DNA from: an uncultured Bacteroidales bacterium
GTDB taxonomy: Bacteria > Bacteroidota > Bacteroidia > Bacteroidales > F082
Direction of reading: 5' to 3'
Length of the DNA: 64,000 bases
NCBI GenBank assembly: GCA_905234645.1
Contig: CAJOIS010000003.1
Location: 1 to 64,000 of the forward strand
How positions within the stretch are numbered: position 1 is the stretch's first letter; the number at the start of each line of letters is the position of its first letter. Shown one piece after another: positions 42,144 through 51,086 of this stretch. Under the pieces are notes generated by a model. That model made no database searches. It was not told where the DNA came from and was given only the letters and a program-made list of their open reading frames with translations. The position numbers were made by a program, and so were the translations under genes.

Positions 42144-43550
42144 TTATTTTTTGTGCATTTCAAATACCACTGCATGCGGCATCTCGAAATTATTCGGGAA
42201 GTTGATACGGTAACGGCCATCAGTCTCTCTGCAAAGGGAGGCTTTTTTCTTGCTGCCCAACACCTTGATTTTACCCGTCTTGAGCGTCATGCCTTTGCCG
42301 TCGAACCAATAGCTGTCGGGTGTGGTTTTTTCCTGCTCGTCCAAGAGGAAGATGCCGTAGACCTTGTTGCCTTTCTGCGTGAAACGGAACTTGCCGTAGG
42401 TGAAGGGATAGATGGGACGAGTGCCGTAGATGGCTTCACCGTTCACTTGCATCCACTCACCGATTTCCTTCATGCGGAGCAAGGCCGTGTCGGGCAGGTT
42501 GCCGTCGGCGTCGGGGCCGACATTGAGGAGGAAGTTGCCGCCTTTGGCCACGATGTCGCACAAAAGGTGGATGAGTTTGTTGGTGCTCTTGTATGTGTCG
42601 GTGGAGACATACGACCACGAGTTGCCCATCGACATGCAGGTCTCCCAAGGATAGGGAAGGAGCGAGTCGGGCACCTGCTGCTCGGGCGTTTGGTAGTTCT
42701 CGTATTTGCCGCCCACTGAGCGGTCGACGATGATGAGGTCGGGATTGTTCTTGCGGGCGATGGCAGCTACTGTGGGCATGTCGATATCCTGGATGTAGCC
42801 TTGACAACCTAACCACGGGCGTGTTTCGTCGTTCACGCTCCATTCAGGGCGCACCCAGCCTCCGTCAAGCCAAAGGATGTCAATGTCGCCGTAGTTGTGG
42901 GTGAGTTCGTGTATCTGGTTGTGGGTAAACTGCTTGTAATTATCGAAACGTCCTGGAAAAACCGTCGGGTCGTAGTTGACGTTGCGGTCGGGTGTGGCCC
43001 ATTCATGCGCCCAGTAGTCGTCGCAGTGCCAGTCGGGCTTGGAGAAATAGAGACCAGTCCAAAAACCTTTGGTACGGAAGGCGTCCACCACTGCCCCGGT
43101 GATGTCGGCTTTCGGGTTTCTCGAGAACGGACAGCTTGGGTCGACGCAAGAATAGGAAGTCTCTTTGGTGCCATACATGCAGAAGCCGTCGTGGTGCTTT
43201 GTGGTGAAGACGACGTATTTCATGCCTGCAGCCTTGGCCGCCTCGGCCCATTTGTCGGGGTCGAAGTGCTGTGGGTTGAAAGTTTTGTTAAGGTTTTGGT
43301 AATCAGTTTTATATTGATAATAGTCGGCACCATTGCGGTTGATCCAGGGTTCGTTGCAGATGGACCACGACTCCACCACTTCCCATTGGGCGTACATGCC
43401 CCAGTGCATCATGAAGCCGAACTTCAAGTCTTGCCATTGGCTGATGCGATTTGTGATGACGGGGTCGGTTTCGGGGTCTTGGTTGGACTGGGCGAGAGCG
43501 TTGAAATGGAATCCGAGTAATATGAGGAGGAAGAGAGCGGTTTTCTTCAT
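42144..43550 (-). CDS. GH29 alpha-L-fucosidase
   Basis: 468 residues from MKKTALFLL, signal peptide ending ALAQ. Hydrolyses terminal alpha-L-fucose, as found on mucin glycans and plant polysaccharides. GH29 marks: DLKFGFMMHWGMYAQWE (44-56), TTKHHDGFCMYGTKET (117-131), DILWLDGGW with nucleophile Asp229, and LLCDIVAKGGNFLLNVGPDADG. There is no sorting domain at the C-terminus, so it is probably periplasmic. A -7 element TATCTTTG (minus, 43573-43580) sits 23 nt upstream, right beside the terminator of the next unit. Confidence 0.93.
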   Translation of the reverse strand: MKKTALFLLILLGFHFNALAQSNQDPETDPVITNRISQWQDLKFGFMMHWGMYAQWEVVESWSICNEPWINRNGADYYQYKTDYQNLNKTFNPQHFDPDKWAEAAKAAGMKYVVFTTKHHDGFCMYGTKETSYSCVDPSCPFSRNPKADITGAVVDAFRTKGFWTGLYFSKPDWHCDDYWAHEWATPDRNVNYDPTVFPGRFDNYKQFTHNQIHELTHNYGDIDILWLDGGWVRPEWSVNDETRPWLGCQGYIQDIDMPTVAAIARKNNPDLIIVDRSVGGKYENYQTPEQQVPDSLLPYPWETCMSMGNSWSYVSTDTYKSTNKLIHLLCDIVAKGGNFLLNVGPDADGNLPDTALLRMKEIGEWMQVNGEAIYGTRPIYPFTYGKFRFTQKGNKVYGIFLLDEQEKTTPDSYWFDGKGMTLKTGKIKVLGSKKKASLCRETDGRYRINFPNNFEMPHAVVFEMHKK

Positions 43551-43582
43551 GATGAAACGTGTTTTATGGCGCCAAAGATACG

Positions 43583-43623
43583 AAAAAACCACGATTCGCA
43601 GCATGGCTGCAAGTCGTGGTTTT
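43583..43623 (-). terminator. Terminator of the zeta-toxin-like unit
   Basis: 10-bp stem (43585-43594 with 43614-43623) with an inner GCAGC/GCTGC helix; the minus strand ends in a run of six U at 43583-43588. Confidence 0.75.
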
Positions 43624-43644
43624 GTTCTATGTGACGTAGGAATC

Positions 43645-43845
43645 TTATTCCTGTTCCATCAGCGCTCTGACTTCCTTGGCTTTCACGGTGTAGATGTTGC
43701 CATCGGCATCGCAGAAGCAGAAGGAACCATTGTGGCGGCAACGCATCGTAAGCAAACGTTGCATCGAGAGGTCGAGGCCGCTCATCAGTTTCTTGGTGAA
43801 GGATGAAACTTCATTCTTCTTGGCATTCACTGTTACTGTTGTCAT
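43645..43845 (-). CDS. 66-residue protein overlapping the zeta-toxin-like gene
   Basis: From ATG 43845: MTTVTVNAKKNEVSSFTKKL, then LSMQRLLTMRCRHNGSFCFCD and a charged end with VKAKEVRALMEQE. It overlaps the 3' end of the zeta-like gene by 35 nt in another frame and is followed by a terminator, so they form one transcript. No known domain is recognised. It could be a partner protein such as an antitoxin, but classical epsilon antitoxins are encoded upstream and are longer. Confidence 0.6.
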   Translation of the reverse strand: MTTVTVNAKKNEVSSFTKKLMSGLDLSMQRLLTMRCRHNGSFCFCDADGNIYTVKAKEVRALMEQE

Positions 43846-44404
43846 ATTGTCTGATCTTTTTAAATTTTTCTTCGTTGTAGAATTTGATAGCTTTGATGTT
43901 ACCTTCGGCGATGACCTCGGAGGGTATGATGCTGTTGTCGATGAACAGGAAGTAGTCAACGACAGGGCAGTAGAGGTTGAAAAGGTTCTTGATGCCCGCG
44001 CGGTAACGCCTGCGGATAATGGAGTCGTCCACATGATGGCCGCCGTGTTGCACACGTTCTGCCACGCGCTTGATGGCCAGGTCGGGGCTCTGCAGCCAGA
44101 AATAAATCAGGCTGGCCTTGTAGCCTTGCTCGCGTGCTTTGACGATAAGGGAGTGGTAGGATTTGGCGGCCAAGGTGGTCTCGATGGCAAAGTCGGCTTT
44201 GTCAGCGATGAGTTTCTTGATGCGCGACAACATCAGGCGACCTGCGGCGACCTTGGCACCGTCGGGGTTCAGCGGAGAGAGACCCTTGGCGATTTCGTCG
44301 CAGTTGACGAACTCGTTGCATTGCAGGGTCTCGGGCAACACCGTCAGTGAGGCGGTCGTCTTTCCCGCTCCGTTACAACCTGATATGATATACAAACTCG
44401 GCAT
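43811..44404 (-). CDS. Zeta-toxin-like P-loop kinase
   Basis: 197 residues from MPSLYIISG. Walker A GCNGAGKTT (9-17), NCDEIAKGL with Asp36 as the catalytic-base candidate, FAIETTLAAKSY, and an Arg-rich lid RVAERVQHGGHHV...IIRRRYRAG. This fits the zeta toxin/UDP-GlcNAc kinase-like family, in which toxic members phosphorylate UDP-N-acetylglucosamine; many chromosomal homologues phosphorylate other small molecules. A -7 element TATCTTTG (minus) is at 44460-44467. It shares a transcript with the overlapping 66-residue gene. Confidence 0.8.
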   Translation of the reverse strand: MPSLYIISGCNGAGKTTASLTVLPETLQCNEFVNCDEIAKGLSPLNPDGAKVAAGRLMLSRIKKLIADKADFAIETTLAAKSYHSLIVKAREQGYKASLIYFWLQSPDLAIKRVAERVQHGGHHVDDSIIRRRYRAGIKNLFNLYCPVVDYFLFIDNSIIPSEVIAEGNIKAIKFYNEEKFKKIRQYDNSNSECQEE

Positions 44405-44641
44405 CAAATTATGGTTCTGCTCGTTTGGGTTATGGCATATTTCATGCCAAAACACGCTGCAAAGATACAACATTTGTGAAAAAGTCAACACTTTTCCACA
44501 CTTTTCCACGATATTTTTTGAAATAAAGCCGTTAAAGGACTGAAAATCAAACATAAATTGGATAAGGAAAAATGAACACTATTTTTTTGTATCTGCGACA
44601 TTCCCCAAAAAATTGTATTTTTACCGCCTCAATCGAAAGCA

Positions 44642-45208
44642 ATGAAAAAACTGATTCTCGTTGGACTGCTTTTCTTGGTAATGGCGGTAATCTCATGCCA
44701 AAAGCCCGAGGATTATCCCATTGAGCCAAAGATTGAATATCAAGGTTTCACGTATCTGTTCAATGCCGACAGTACCTTTAGCGGTGAAGGCGTTGTCTCG
44801 TTTTCCTATACTGATGGTGATGGTGACCTTGGTCTTGACGACACGGACACGATTTCCCCTTTCGGATTCACGGATGCACATTATTATAATTTGGTGATCG
44901 ATTACCTGAAATGCGTCAATGGCGAGTTTGTGAAGACGCCTTTGCTCAGTCCGCATGTGCCGTCTCATCCTGCCGACACTCTTGTGCTGTTCGACACGGT
45001 GACCTTTAATGCACGCTTCAAGCGGTTGCGCGACAACGAGGAACCTAAAGCCATCTCTGGCACGATGGAATACAAACTGACAGTACAGAATCCCTTGTCA
45101 CCGAACGATACTGTGAAATTTGAGATCCGCATCCTTGACCGTGCCCTGCACGAAAGCAACGCGATTCAGACCGACCCGATTTTTACCAATCCGACAATAA
45201 ACGAATAA
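44642..45208 (+). CDS. Lipoprotein with Asp-rich loop
   Basis: 188 residues, lipobox AVISC (Cys19). The sequence FSYTDGDGDLGLDDTDT (about 58-75) is a calcium-loop-like Asp-rich turn, followed by a beta-rich domain. It is a conserved Bacteroidota lipoprotein type without assigned function. It lies 6 nt before the M1 peptidase gene and is probably co-transcribed with it and the third lipoprotein gene. Confidence 0.75.
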   Translation: MKKLILVGLLFLVMAVISCQKPEDYPIEPKIEYQGFTYLFNADSTFSGEGVVSFSYTDGDGDLGLDDTDTISPFGFTDAHYYNLVIDYLKCVNGEFVKTPLLSPHVPSHPADTLVLFDTVTFNARFKRLRDNEEPKAISGTMEYKLTVQNPLSPNDTVKFEIRILDRALHESNAIQTDPIFTNPTINE

Positions 45209-45214
45209 ATCGAT

Positions 45215-47509
45215 ATGAGAAAACTATTCATCTTCTTGATTTTACTGCTTCCCTTTGTGTTAAATGCACAAACCGCAGGCGAAAACATCGACGTGACACA
45301 TTATTCCATCCATATCAACGAATTGGATTTCACCAATCGCACCCTGCAAGGTGAGACGTTTGTTGGCTTCACAGCCACGGACGAAGTACAGCAAGTTGTC
45401 CTTGAATTGATGTACCTGGAGGCTACGTCAGTGACGGCTACAGGTGTTACGGTCGCCGATTTTTCGCAAAATAATAATTTTCTGACCATCAACTTCGCTT
45501 CACCTATGGCTGCTGGTGCTTCCGCCACCTTGGACATCGTCTATGGCGGCTCCACCTTCAACGAGTCATGGGGCGGCGTGCATTGGTGGGGCACTGACTA
45601 TGTCTACAACCTCGGCGTAGGCTTTGAAAGCCAGCCGCACAATCTCGGTAAAGCGTGGTTCCCTTGTGTCGACAACTTCACCGACAAGGCAACATATGAT
45701 GTGTTCGTCACTGCTACCAACGATAAGAAAGCCATCTGTGGCGGTAGCTTCGTGGAGACTATCGACAACGGCGACGGCACTTCCACTTGGCATTGGAACA
45801 CGCCTCAGGAGATTGCCACCTATCATATTTCTTTCGTTGTCGGCGACTTCGTTTTATGGGAAGATGTGTACCACGGCATAGAACGTGACATCCCGATTAA
45901 TGTCTACACCACCCCGAGTCTGAGTGGTCGTGTGGAGGCCACCTTCCAGCACATTAACGAGATAGTGGCGTTCTTGGAGGAAAACCTTGGCCCTTATCCA
46001 TTTAACCGTATTGGCTACATCAGCACCAGCAAAGGCTGCATGGAGCATACCGACAATATTGCCTTGGCCACCAGCGTCATCAGCGGCAATACCGACAATG
46101 AGGAATACCTCGCTCACGAGCTGTCGCACATGTGGTCGGGCAACAAGGTGACCTGTTCTACGGCAGGCGACATGTGGCTGAATGAGGGCTTTGCGCAGTT
46201 TTGGGGCAAGTTTTACCGCTCTGGAGTATATGGCGAGCAAGTGTTCCAAAACGTGATGTCTTCTTTGGTCAACAGCATTGTCACATGGTGCAACAACGCG
46301 AATAACTGGATGCCGCTCAACAATATGCCCTTGGATATGACCTACGACGGTGACGCCGTCTACGACCGTGGTGCCGTCATTGTCAATACGATGATGAACT
46401 ACATGGGTCGAGAGAACTTCCTTGCCGCCATGCGTGCCTATTTCGAGCAATATGCTTATCAAGCGGCTACCTCCGAACAACTGCGCGATGCACTCACGGA
46501 GTATTCTGGCATCAACATGAACGGCTTCTTTGACACCTATGTTTTCGCTTCGGGTATGCCACATTATTATGCCAACATCCTGTCGATGACTCCTTTTGGT
46601 GACCAATTTGAAGTGCTCCTAGACCTGCGTTACCAGCATATCGGAGATAGCCACATCGGGCAGAACAATGTCTATGAACTCACTTTCATCGGCCCCGATT
46701 TCCAGTTGGCCACCGAGAAGGTGAATTGGGACGGACTGAACGCCCAGATGACCCTCACCCTCGACTTTGAGCCTGTTGGTGTGGTTGGTGACATGAATAA
46801 TGGCTGGCTTGACGGCAAGACGCAGTACAACATGATGCTGACGACTTTGTCGCAACAGAATTTTGCGCATTTCAGGGCGGAGGCAACATCGCTGACCGAT
46901 TCGGTGTTTGTAGCGGTAGAGAACCATCTCGTCGAACCTTACGACAATCCGCTGATTCCATATCTGAACATTTCGACGAAGCATTTCTGGACCATCAACC
47001 GCTTCGATTTTGGTGATGCTGTCGTGTCGGCCCAGTTCGACTATGGGAAGTCTACTGACGGCGACATCATCCAAACGCAGAACGACTCGGCCACCTTGGT
47101 CTATCGCAGAAATGCCACCGAGCCTTGGCATGAAATAGCCCATACGTTTTATCCTGGTAGCATATGGCGACAGGGCCGTTTCGTTATCGATGAACTGCTG
47201 CCTGGCGAGTATGCCATTGCCGCGTGGGACAAGGAAGCCTTGGGAATGGAAGAGATCGTCGCACCAGACAAGAAAACGAAGCTTTACCCCAATCCCACCC
47301 AAGGGCAGGTGCGTATGAGCTGGAACGGCGCTTTTGATGGACAGATCCGTGTCATCGGAGTGGATGGAAAGGAACTGAAGCGGATAGGTTTTTCACAGAC
47401 CGAGAGTGTCGATTTCTCGACCGCAGATCTCCCTAAAGGCTGTCATACGGTGATGTGCCTCGACAAGGAGGGTAGCGTGATTTCGGTAGAGAAACTAATC
47501 GTAAAATGA
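45215..47509 (+). CDS. M1 family metallopeptidase, T9SS cargo
   Basis: 764 residues, signal peptide ending NAQ. The gluzincin zinc site HELSH (301-305) is followed after 18 residues by Glu324 in WLNEGFAQFW. The substrate-amine motif GAMEN is replaced by GCMEH (274-278), so exopeptidase specificity may differ from classic aminopeptidase N. The last 80 residues form a type A T9SS sorting domain: TKLYPNPTQGQVRMSW, IRVIGVDGKELKR and a final EKLIVK. It is therefore probably exported across the outer membrane and surface-attached or released. Confidence 0.92.
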   Translation: MRKLFIFLILLLPFVLNAQTAGENIDVTHYSIHINELDFTNRTLQGETFVGFTATDEVQQVVLELMYLEATSVTATGVTVADFSQNNNFLTINFASPMAAGASATLDIVYGGSTFNESWGGVHWWGTDYVYNLGVGFESQPHNLGKAWFPCVDNFTDKATYDVFVTATNDKKAICGGSFVETIDNGDGTSTWHWNTPQEIATYHISFVVGDFVLWEDVYHGIERDIPINVYTTPSLSGRVEATFQHINEIVAFLEENLGPYPFNRIGYISTSKGCMEHTDNIALATSVISGNTDNEEYLAHELSHMWSGNKVTCSTAGDMWLNEGFAQFWGKFYRSGVYGEQVFQNVMSSLVNSIVTWCNNANNWMPLNNMPLDMTYDGDAVYDRGAVIVNTMMNYMGRENFLAAMRAYFEQYAYQAATSEQLRDALTEYSGINMNGFFDTYVFASGMPHYYANILSMTPFGDQFEVLLDLRYQHIGDSHIGQNNVYELTFIGPDFQLATEKVNWDGLNAQMTLTLDFEPVGVVGDMNNGWLDGKTQYNMMLTTLSQQNFAHFRAEATSLTDSVFVAVENHLVEPYDNPLIPYLNISTKHFWTINRFDFGDAVVSAQFDYGKSTDGDIIQTQNDSATLVYRRNATEPWHEIAHTFYPGSIWRQGRFVIDELLPGEYAIAAWDKEALGMEEIVAPDKKTKLYPNPTQGQVRMSWNGAFDGQIRVIGVDGKELKRIGFSQTESVDFSTADLPKGCHTVMCLDKEGSVISVEKLIVK

Positions 47510-47516
47510 TATAGAT

Positions 47517-48038
47517 ATGAAAAAGATGAGATTTGTGGCTTTGTTGCTTATGGTGGGTGCTTTGATGGCGGCCTGCCAAAAGGATGATGCAAAAGAATGG
47601 GAGAAGTATTACGGCTATTCCGTTGACGAAATCATGGGAACGTACACTTTTTCTTATGTTTCAAGCGCGTTTGACGGCTTGACCGAAAACAGCTACTGCC
47701 ATATCTGTCAGGACGCTGAAATCAGCGTGACATCATATCTGGATAGCGAATCCTCCATCGCGTTTAAGGTCAATTGCCCGAAAGCCACGTTCAACAAGAC
47801 TTTCACGGGACGGCCTGTGATGACCGATGATGGCTTCCTTGTCAAAATGTCAATTCCATCCACTTCCGAATATCCCGACTATGAGCTGACGGTTTATGTC
47901 TATAAGAATGCCAAGGGAGACATTCGTCTTCATGGCTTCGCCAGGCATATCCTATATGAAACCGTCGTAGAGAATGGTACGACCATAAGAAGGGTCAAGT
48001 CGATGACCAACTATTATTTCGACGTGAAAAAGCAGTAA
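47517..48038 (+). CDS. Small lipoprotein of unknown function
   Basis: 173 residues with lipobox LMAAC (Cys20). A beta-rich mature part contains a Cys pair (NSYCHICQD) and a conserved-looking EIMGTYTFSYVSSAFDGL start. The family is not recognised. It lies 7 nt after the M1 peptidase gene in the same transcription unit. Confidence 0.68.
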   Translation: MKKMRFVALLLMVGALMAACQKDDAKEWEKYYGYSVDEIMGTYTFSYVSSAFDGLTENSYCHICQDAEISVTSYLDSESSIAFKVNCPKATFNKTFTGRPVMTDDGFLVKMSIPSTSEYPDYELTVYVYKNAKGDIRLHGFARHILYETVVENGTTIRRVKSMTNYYFDVKKQ

Positions 48039-48049
48039 GTAAGGGTTTA

Positions 48050-49558
48050 TTATTTCCTCAAGGTTATTCTAAAAGTAGTTCCTTCGCCCACCACGGACGA
48101 CTTAACGAAGATCTTGCCTTTGTGGTAGTCTTCGATGATGCGCTTGGCCAGCGATAGGCCGAGGCCCCAACCGCGTTTCTTGCTGGTGTATCCGGGGTTG
48201 AAAACCTGCTTGATCTTTGATTTCGGAATGCCTTTGCCCGTGTCGCTCAAGTCAAGATGGATGTGGTCGCCGTCATCGATGAGGTCGAGGGTGATTTTTC
48301 CCTTGTCCCCCATGGCATCGATGGCGTTCTTGGTCAGGTTTTCCAATACCCAACGGAATAACGAAGGAATCAAAGGCATGACCAGTTCGCCTTCAGGCAA
48401 ATTGATTTCAAACTCGAACTTCTTGGAAAACCGTTTTTGCAGGTAATCCATCGTGTCGCGGATGAGATAGATGATATCGGTGGGCTCGGGCACGGGAACG
48501 GATCCGATTTTCGAGAAGCGGTCGGTGACAATCTGCAAGCGTTCGATATCCTTCTCCATTTCGTGTGTGCCTACGAAAGGCTCGTCTTGTAGCTTCATCA
48601 GCTCTATCCATCCCATCAGCGAGGAAAGCGGTGTGCCCAACTGGTGCGCTGTTTCCTTGGCCATGCCGGCCCACACTTGGTTTTGCTCCGAGCGGCGGGC
48701 ATAGCTGAAAAGCAGATAGGCTACGATGAGGAACAAGGCAAACACGAAAAGCTGGATGAGAGGATAATAGCGCATCTGCTCCACCAAGTCGGAGGTGCGA
48801 TAGAATACAGTGGCTTTGCCTGTGTTCATGAAGTCGATCTGTAGCGGCTCGTTCTCGTCACGCATAATCTCCAGCTGCTTCGCCACATAAGCAGTGTCCT
48901 GCATCAAAAGGCTGTCGAGGTTGCCGAAGCTTAGAATCTGGCTTTGGTCCTCGTTGGTGATGATGACGGGGGCACCAACCGAGTTGATGGTGATCTCTTC
49001 CATGAAATGGTTAATCATGCCTTCCAAAACGGCCTTCAACTCAGTGTAAATTAGCGATTCGTTGTAGTGGAGCCATTGCACCGTGCCGTAGCCTGGGTCG
49101 ATTTTGATGGGAGGGAACTTGGAATAGGCACGTTTCATCTCGGCATCGAAGGTTTTCTTGTTTTCCTGGTCTTTTGGCAAATTGCTTGAAAAGATAATTT
49201 TGTCTTTAGAGTCGGTGATGACCAAGGGGATGCTGATGTTGTTTCGTATGATGTCGAGATAAATGGCGGTGTTTTCGTTGCTTGAGATGTCGATGACGCT
49301 ACGGTAGGCGTTGGCCAACAGGTCGACACGCAGCTGCTCTTGCTCGCTCACCTTGTTAAAGAACTCTTCCGTCGACTTCATCATCACGGCATGTTGCTCC
49401 ATTGCGGCAGCCCACATTTTCACCTGTTTGGTCTCCTGTTCGGCGATAGACTTCACAAGGCGGTTGGTATACCACAACGATGCTGCAATGACGAGCATGG
49501 CGATGACGGCCAAGGCCCATTTCCAGCGTTTCTTGTTTGTATAGAGGTTCGTTTTCAC
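48050..49558 (-). CDS. Membrane sensor histidine kinase
   Basis: 502 residues. Two membrane segments (about 12-32 and 265-285) flank a 230-residue periplasmic sensor. The kinase core has AKETAHQLGTPLSSLMGW with His305, LTKNAIDAMG (N box) and DTGKGIP plus KRGWGLGLSLAKRI (G boxes). No response regulator gene is adjacent; the next gene on the strand is rpoN, 30 nt upstream, so the two may be co-transcribed. Confidence 0.9.
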   Translation of the reverse strand: MKTNLYTNKKRWKWALAVIAMLVIAASLWYTNRLVKSIAEQETKQVKMWAAAMEQHAVMMKSTEEFFNKVSEQEQLRVDLLANAYRSVIDISSNENTAIYLDIIRNNISIPLVITDSKDKIIFSSNLPKDQENKKTFDAEMKRAYSKFPPIKIDPGYGTVQWLHYNESLIYTELKAVLEGMINHFMEEITINSVGAPVIITNEDQSQILSFGNLDSLLMQDTAYVAKQLEIMRDENEPLQIDFMNTGKATVFYRTSDLVEQMRYYPLIQLFVFALFLIVAYLLFSYARRSEQNQVWAGMAKETAHQLGTPLSSLMGWIELMKLQDEPFVGTHEMEKDIERLQIVTDRFSKIGSVPVPEPTDIIYLIRDTMDYLQKRFSKKFEFEINLPEGELVMPLIPSLFRWVLENLTKNAIDAMGDKGKITLDLIDDGDHIHLDLSDTGKGIPKSKIKQVFNPGYTSKKRGWGLGLSLAKRIIEDYHKGKIFVKSSVVGEGTTFRITLRK

Positions 49559-49588
49559 GGTAATAAAAACGAAGATGTTATCGGAATA

Positions 49589-51085
49589 TTATATTTTCTT
49601 CCTCATCCTACCTACCGGAATTCCAAGCTGTTCCCTGTATTTCGCTACGGTGCGGCGGGCGATGGGGTAGCCTTTCTCCTTTAGTACCAGCATCAGTTGC
49701 TCGTCGGTCATCGGGTTGGCCTTGTCCTCGCTTTCAACGGAGTCTTTGAGGATCTTCTTGATTTCACGTGTCGACACCTCCTCGCCCTCGTCGTTGGTGA
49801 TGCCTTCGCTGAAGAAGAATTTCAGCAGGAAGGTGCCATAAGGGGTTTGCACATATTTGCTGTTGGCCACACGCGAGATGGTGGAGATGTCTAGACCGAC
49901 TTTATCAGCCACATCCTTGAGGATCATGGGCTTGAGCTTGGTCTCATCGCCAGTGAGAAAATACTCTTCCTGGATGTCGATAATGGCTTTCATCGTCACA
50001 TACAGGGTGTTCTGCCTTTGGTTGATGGCGTCGATAAACCATTTGGCAGCGTCGATTTTCTGCTTGACGAACTGCACGGCCTCCTGCTTGCTGCGGGTAT
50101 CCTTGCTGTTGGAGAACTCTTCCAGCATCTTGAGATACGACTTGCTGATGTGTAACTCGGGAGTGTTGCGTCCATCCAACGATAGCTCCACTTTGTCGTC
50201 TCTGACAAATACGAAGAAATCGGGCGTGATGTAATGGATATTTTTGGTGCCCGAGCTTGAAGCATCGGCAGGCTTGGGGTTGAGTTTCAATATCTCATCA
50301 AGAGCAGGTTTCAACTCACGGTTGCTGACTTCCATCTTCTTGGCGATCTTGTCGTAATGCTTCTTGGTGAATTCCTCGAAGAAATCTTTGATGATACGGA
50401 TGGACAAGCTATAGTCGAAGAAAGGATTGTCTTCCTGATGCCGCTTCAGCTGGATGAGCAGGCATTCTTGAAGGTCGCGGGCGGCGATGCCGGGCGGGTC
50501 AAGTTCCTGGACAATCCGTAGCACCTCGGCCACTTCTTCTTCCGTTGTTGCCACGTTCATTGTGAAGAGCATGTCGTCAACGATGTTGGGAATGGGACGG
50601 CTGAGATAGCCATTGTCGTCGAGGTTGCCGATGATATATTGTCCGATTTCGAGTTGTTTGTCGCTTAAGTCACGGTAAGCCAGTTGCTGGTTCAGGTAGT
50701 CTTGGAAGGTTTCTTCGTTGACGATGGGTGCCTCGTACTGGTCGTCGTCGTCACTATAGTTGTTGGCTTGCAGCTTATAGGAATAGTCGTCACGATCTTC
50801 TTCGGGCAGGTAGTCGTTGATGTCGAACTCGTCGTCCTTGCTGAAGTTGACCTCGTCGTCGTTGTAGTCGTCGTTCTCGCCGTTGTCGTTGTCATCAGCG
50901 ATTGGCTCGTTATCGTCATAGTCGTTGTCACGAACATCCTCAAGGGCGGGGTTGATTTCCATTTCCTCCTTGATGCGTTGTTCGAGCTCGATTAATGGCA
51001 GTTGCAGCAGCTTCATGAGCTGAATCTGCTGCGGAGAGAGCTTCAGCTCCTGCCGCTGGGTTTGAGTCAATCGTTGGTTAGGCAT
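49589..51085 (-). CDS. rpoN: RNA polymerase sigma-54 factor
   Basis: 498 residues from MPNQRLTQTQ. Region I begins QRQELKLSPQQIQLMKLLQLPL; a very acidic linker follows (about 55-110, many Asp/Asn), then the core-binding region and the C-terminal RpoN box ARRTVAKYREQLGIP. Sigma-54 needs AAA+ enhancer-binding activators, none of which are in this window. It ends just upstream of the histidine kinase gene and starts 1 nt after the asnS stop codon. Confidence 0.95.
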   Translation of the reverse strand: MPNQRLTQTQRQELKLSPQQIQLMKLLQLPLIELEQRIKEEMEINPALEDVRDNDYDDNEPIADDNDNGENDDYNDDEVNFSKDDEFDINDYLPEEDRDDYSYKLQANNYSDDDDQYEAPIVNEETFQDYLNQQLAYRDLSDKQLEIGQYIIGNLDDNGYLSRPIPNIVDDMLFTMNVATTEEEVAEVLRIVQELDPPGIAARDLQECLLIQLKRHQEDNPFFDYSLSIRIIKDFFEEFTKKHYDKIAKKMEVSNRELKPALDEILKLNPKPADASSSGTKNIHYITPDFFVFVRDDKVELSLDGRNTPELHISKSYLKMLEEFSNSKDTRSKQEAVQFVKQKIDAAKWFIDAINQRQNTLYVTMKAIIDIQEEYFLTGDETKLKPMILKDVADKVGLDISTISRVANSKYVQTPYGTFLLKFFFSEGITNDEGEEVSTREIKKILKDSVESEDKANPMTDEQLMLVLKEKGYPIARRTVAKYREQLGIPVGRMRKKI

Positions 51086-51086
51086 A

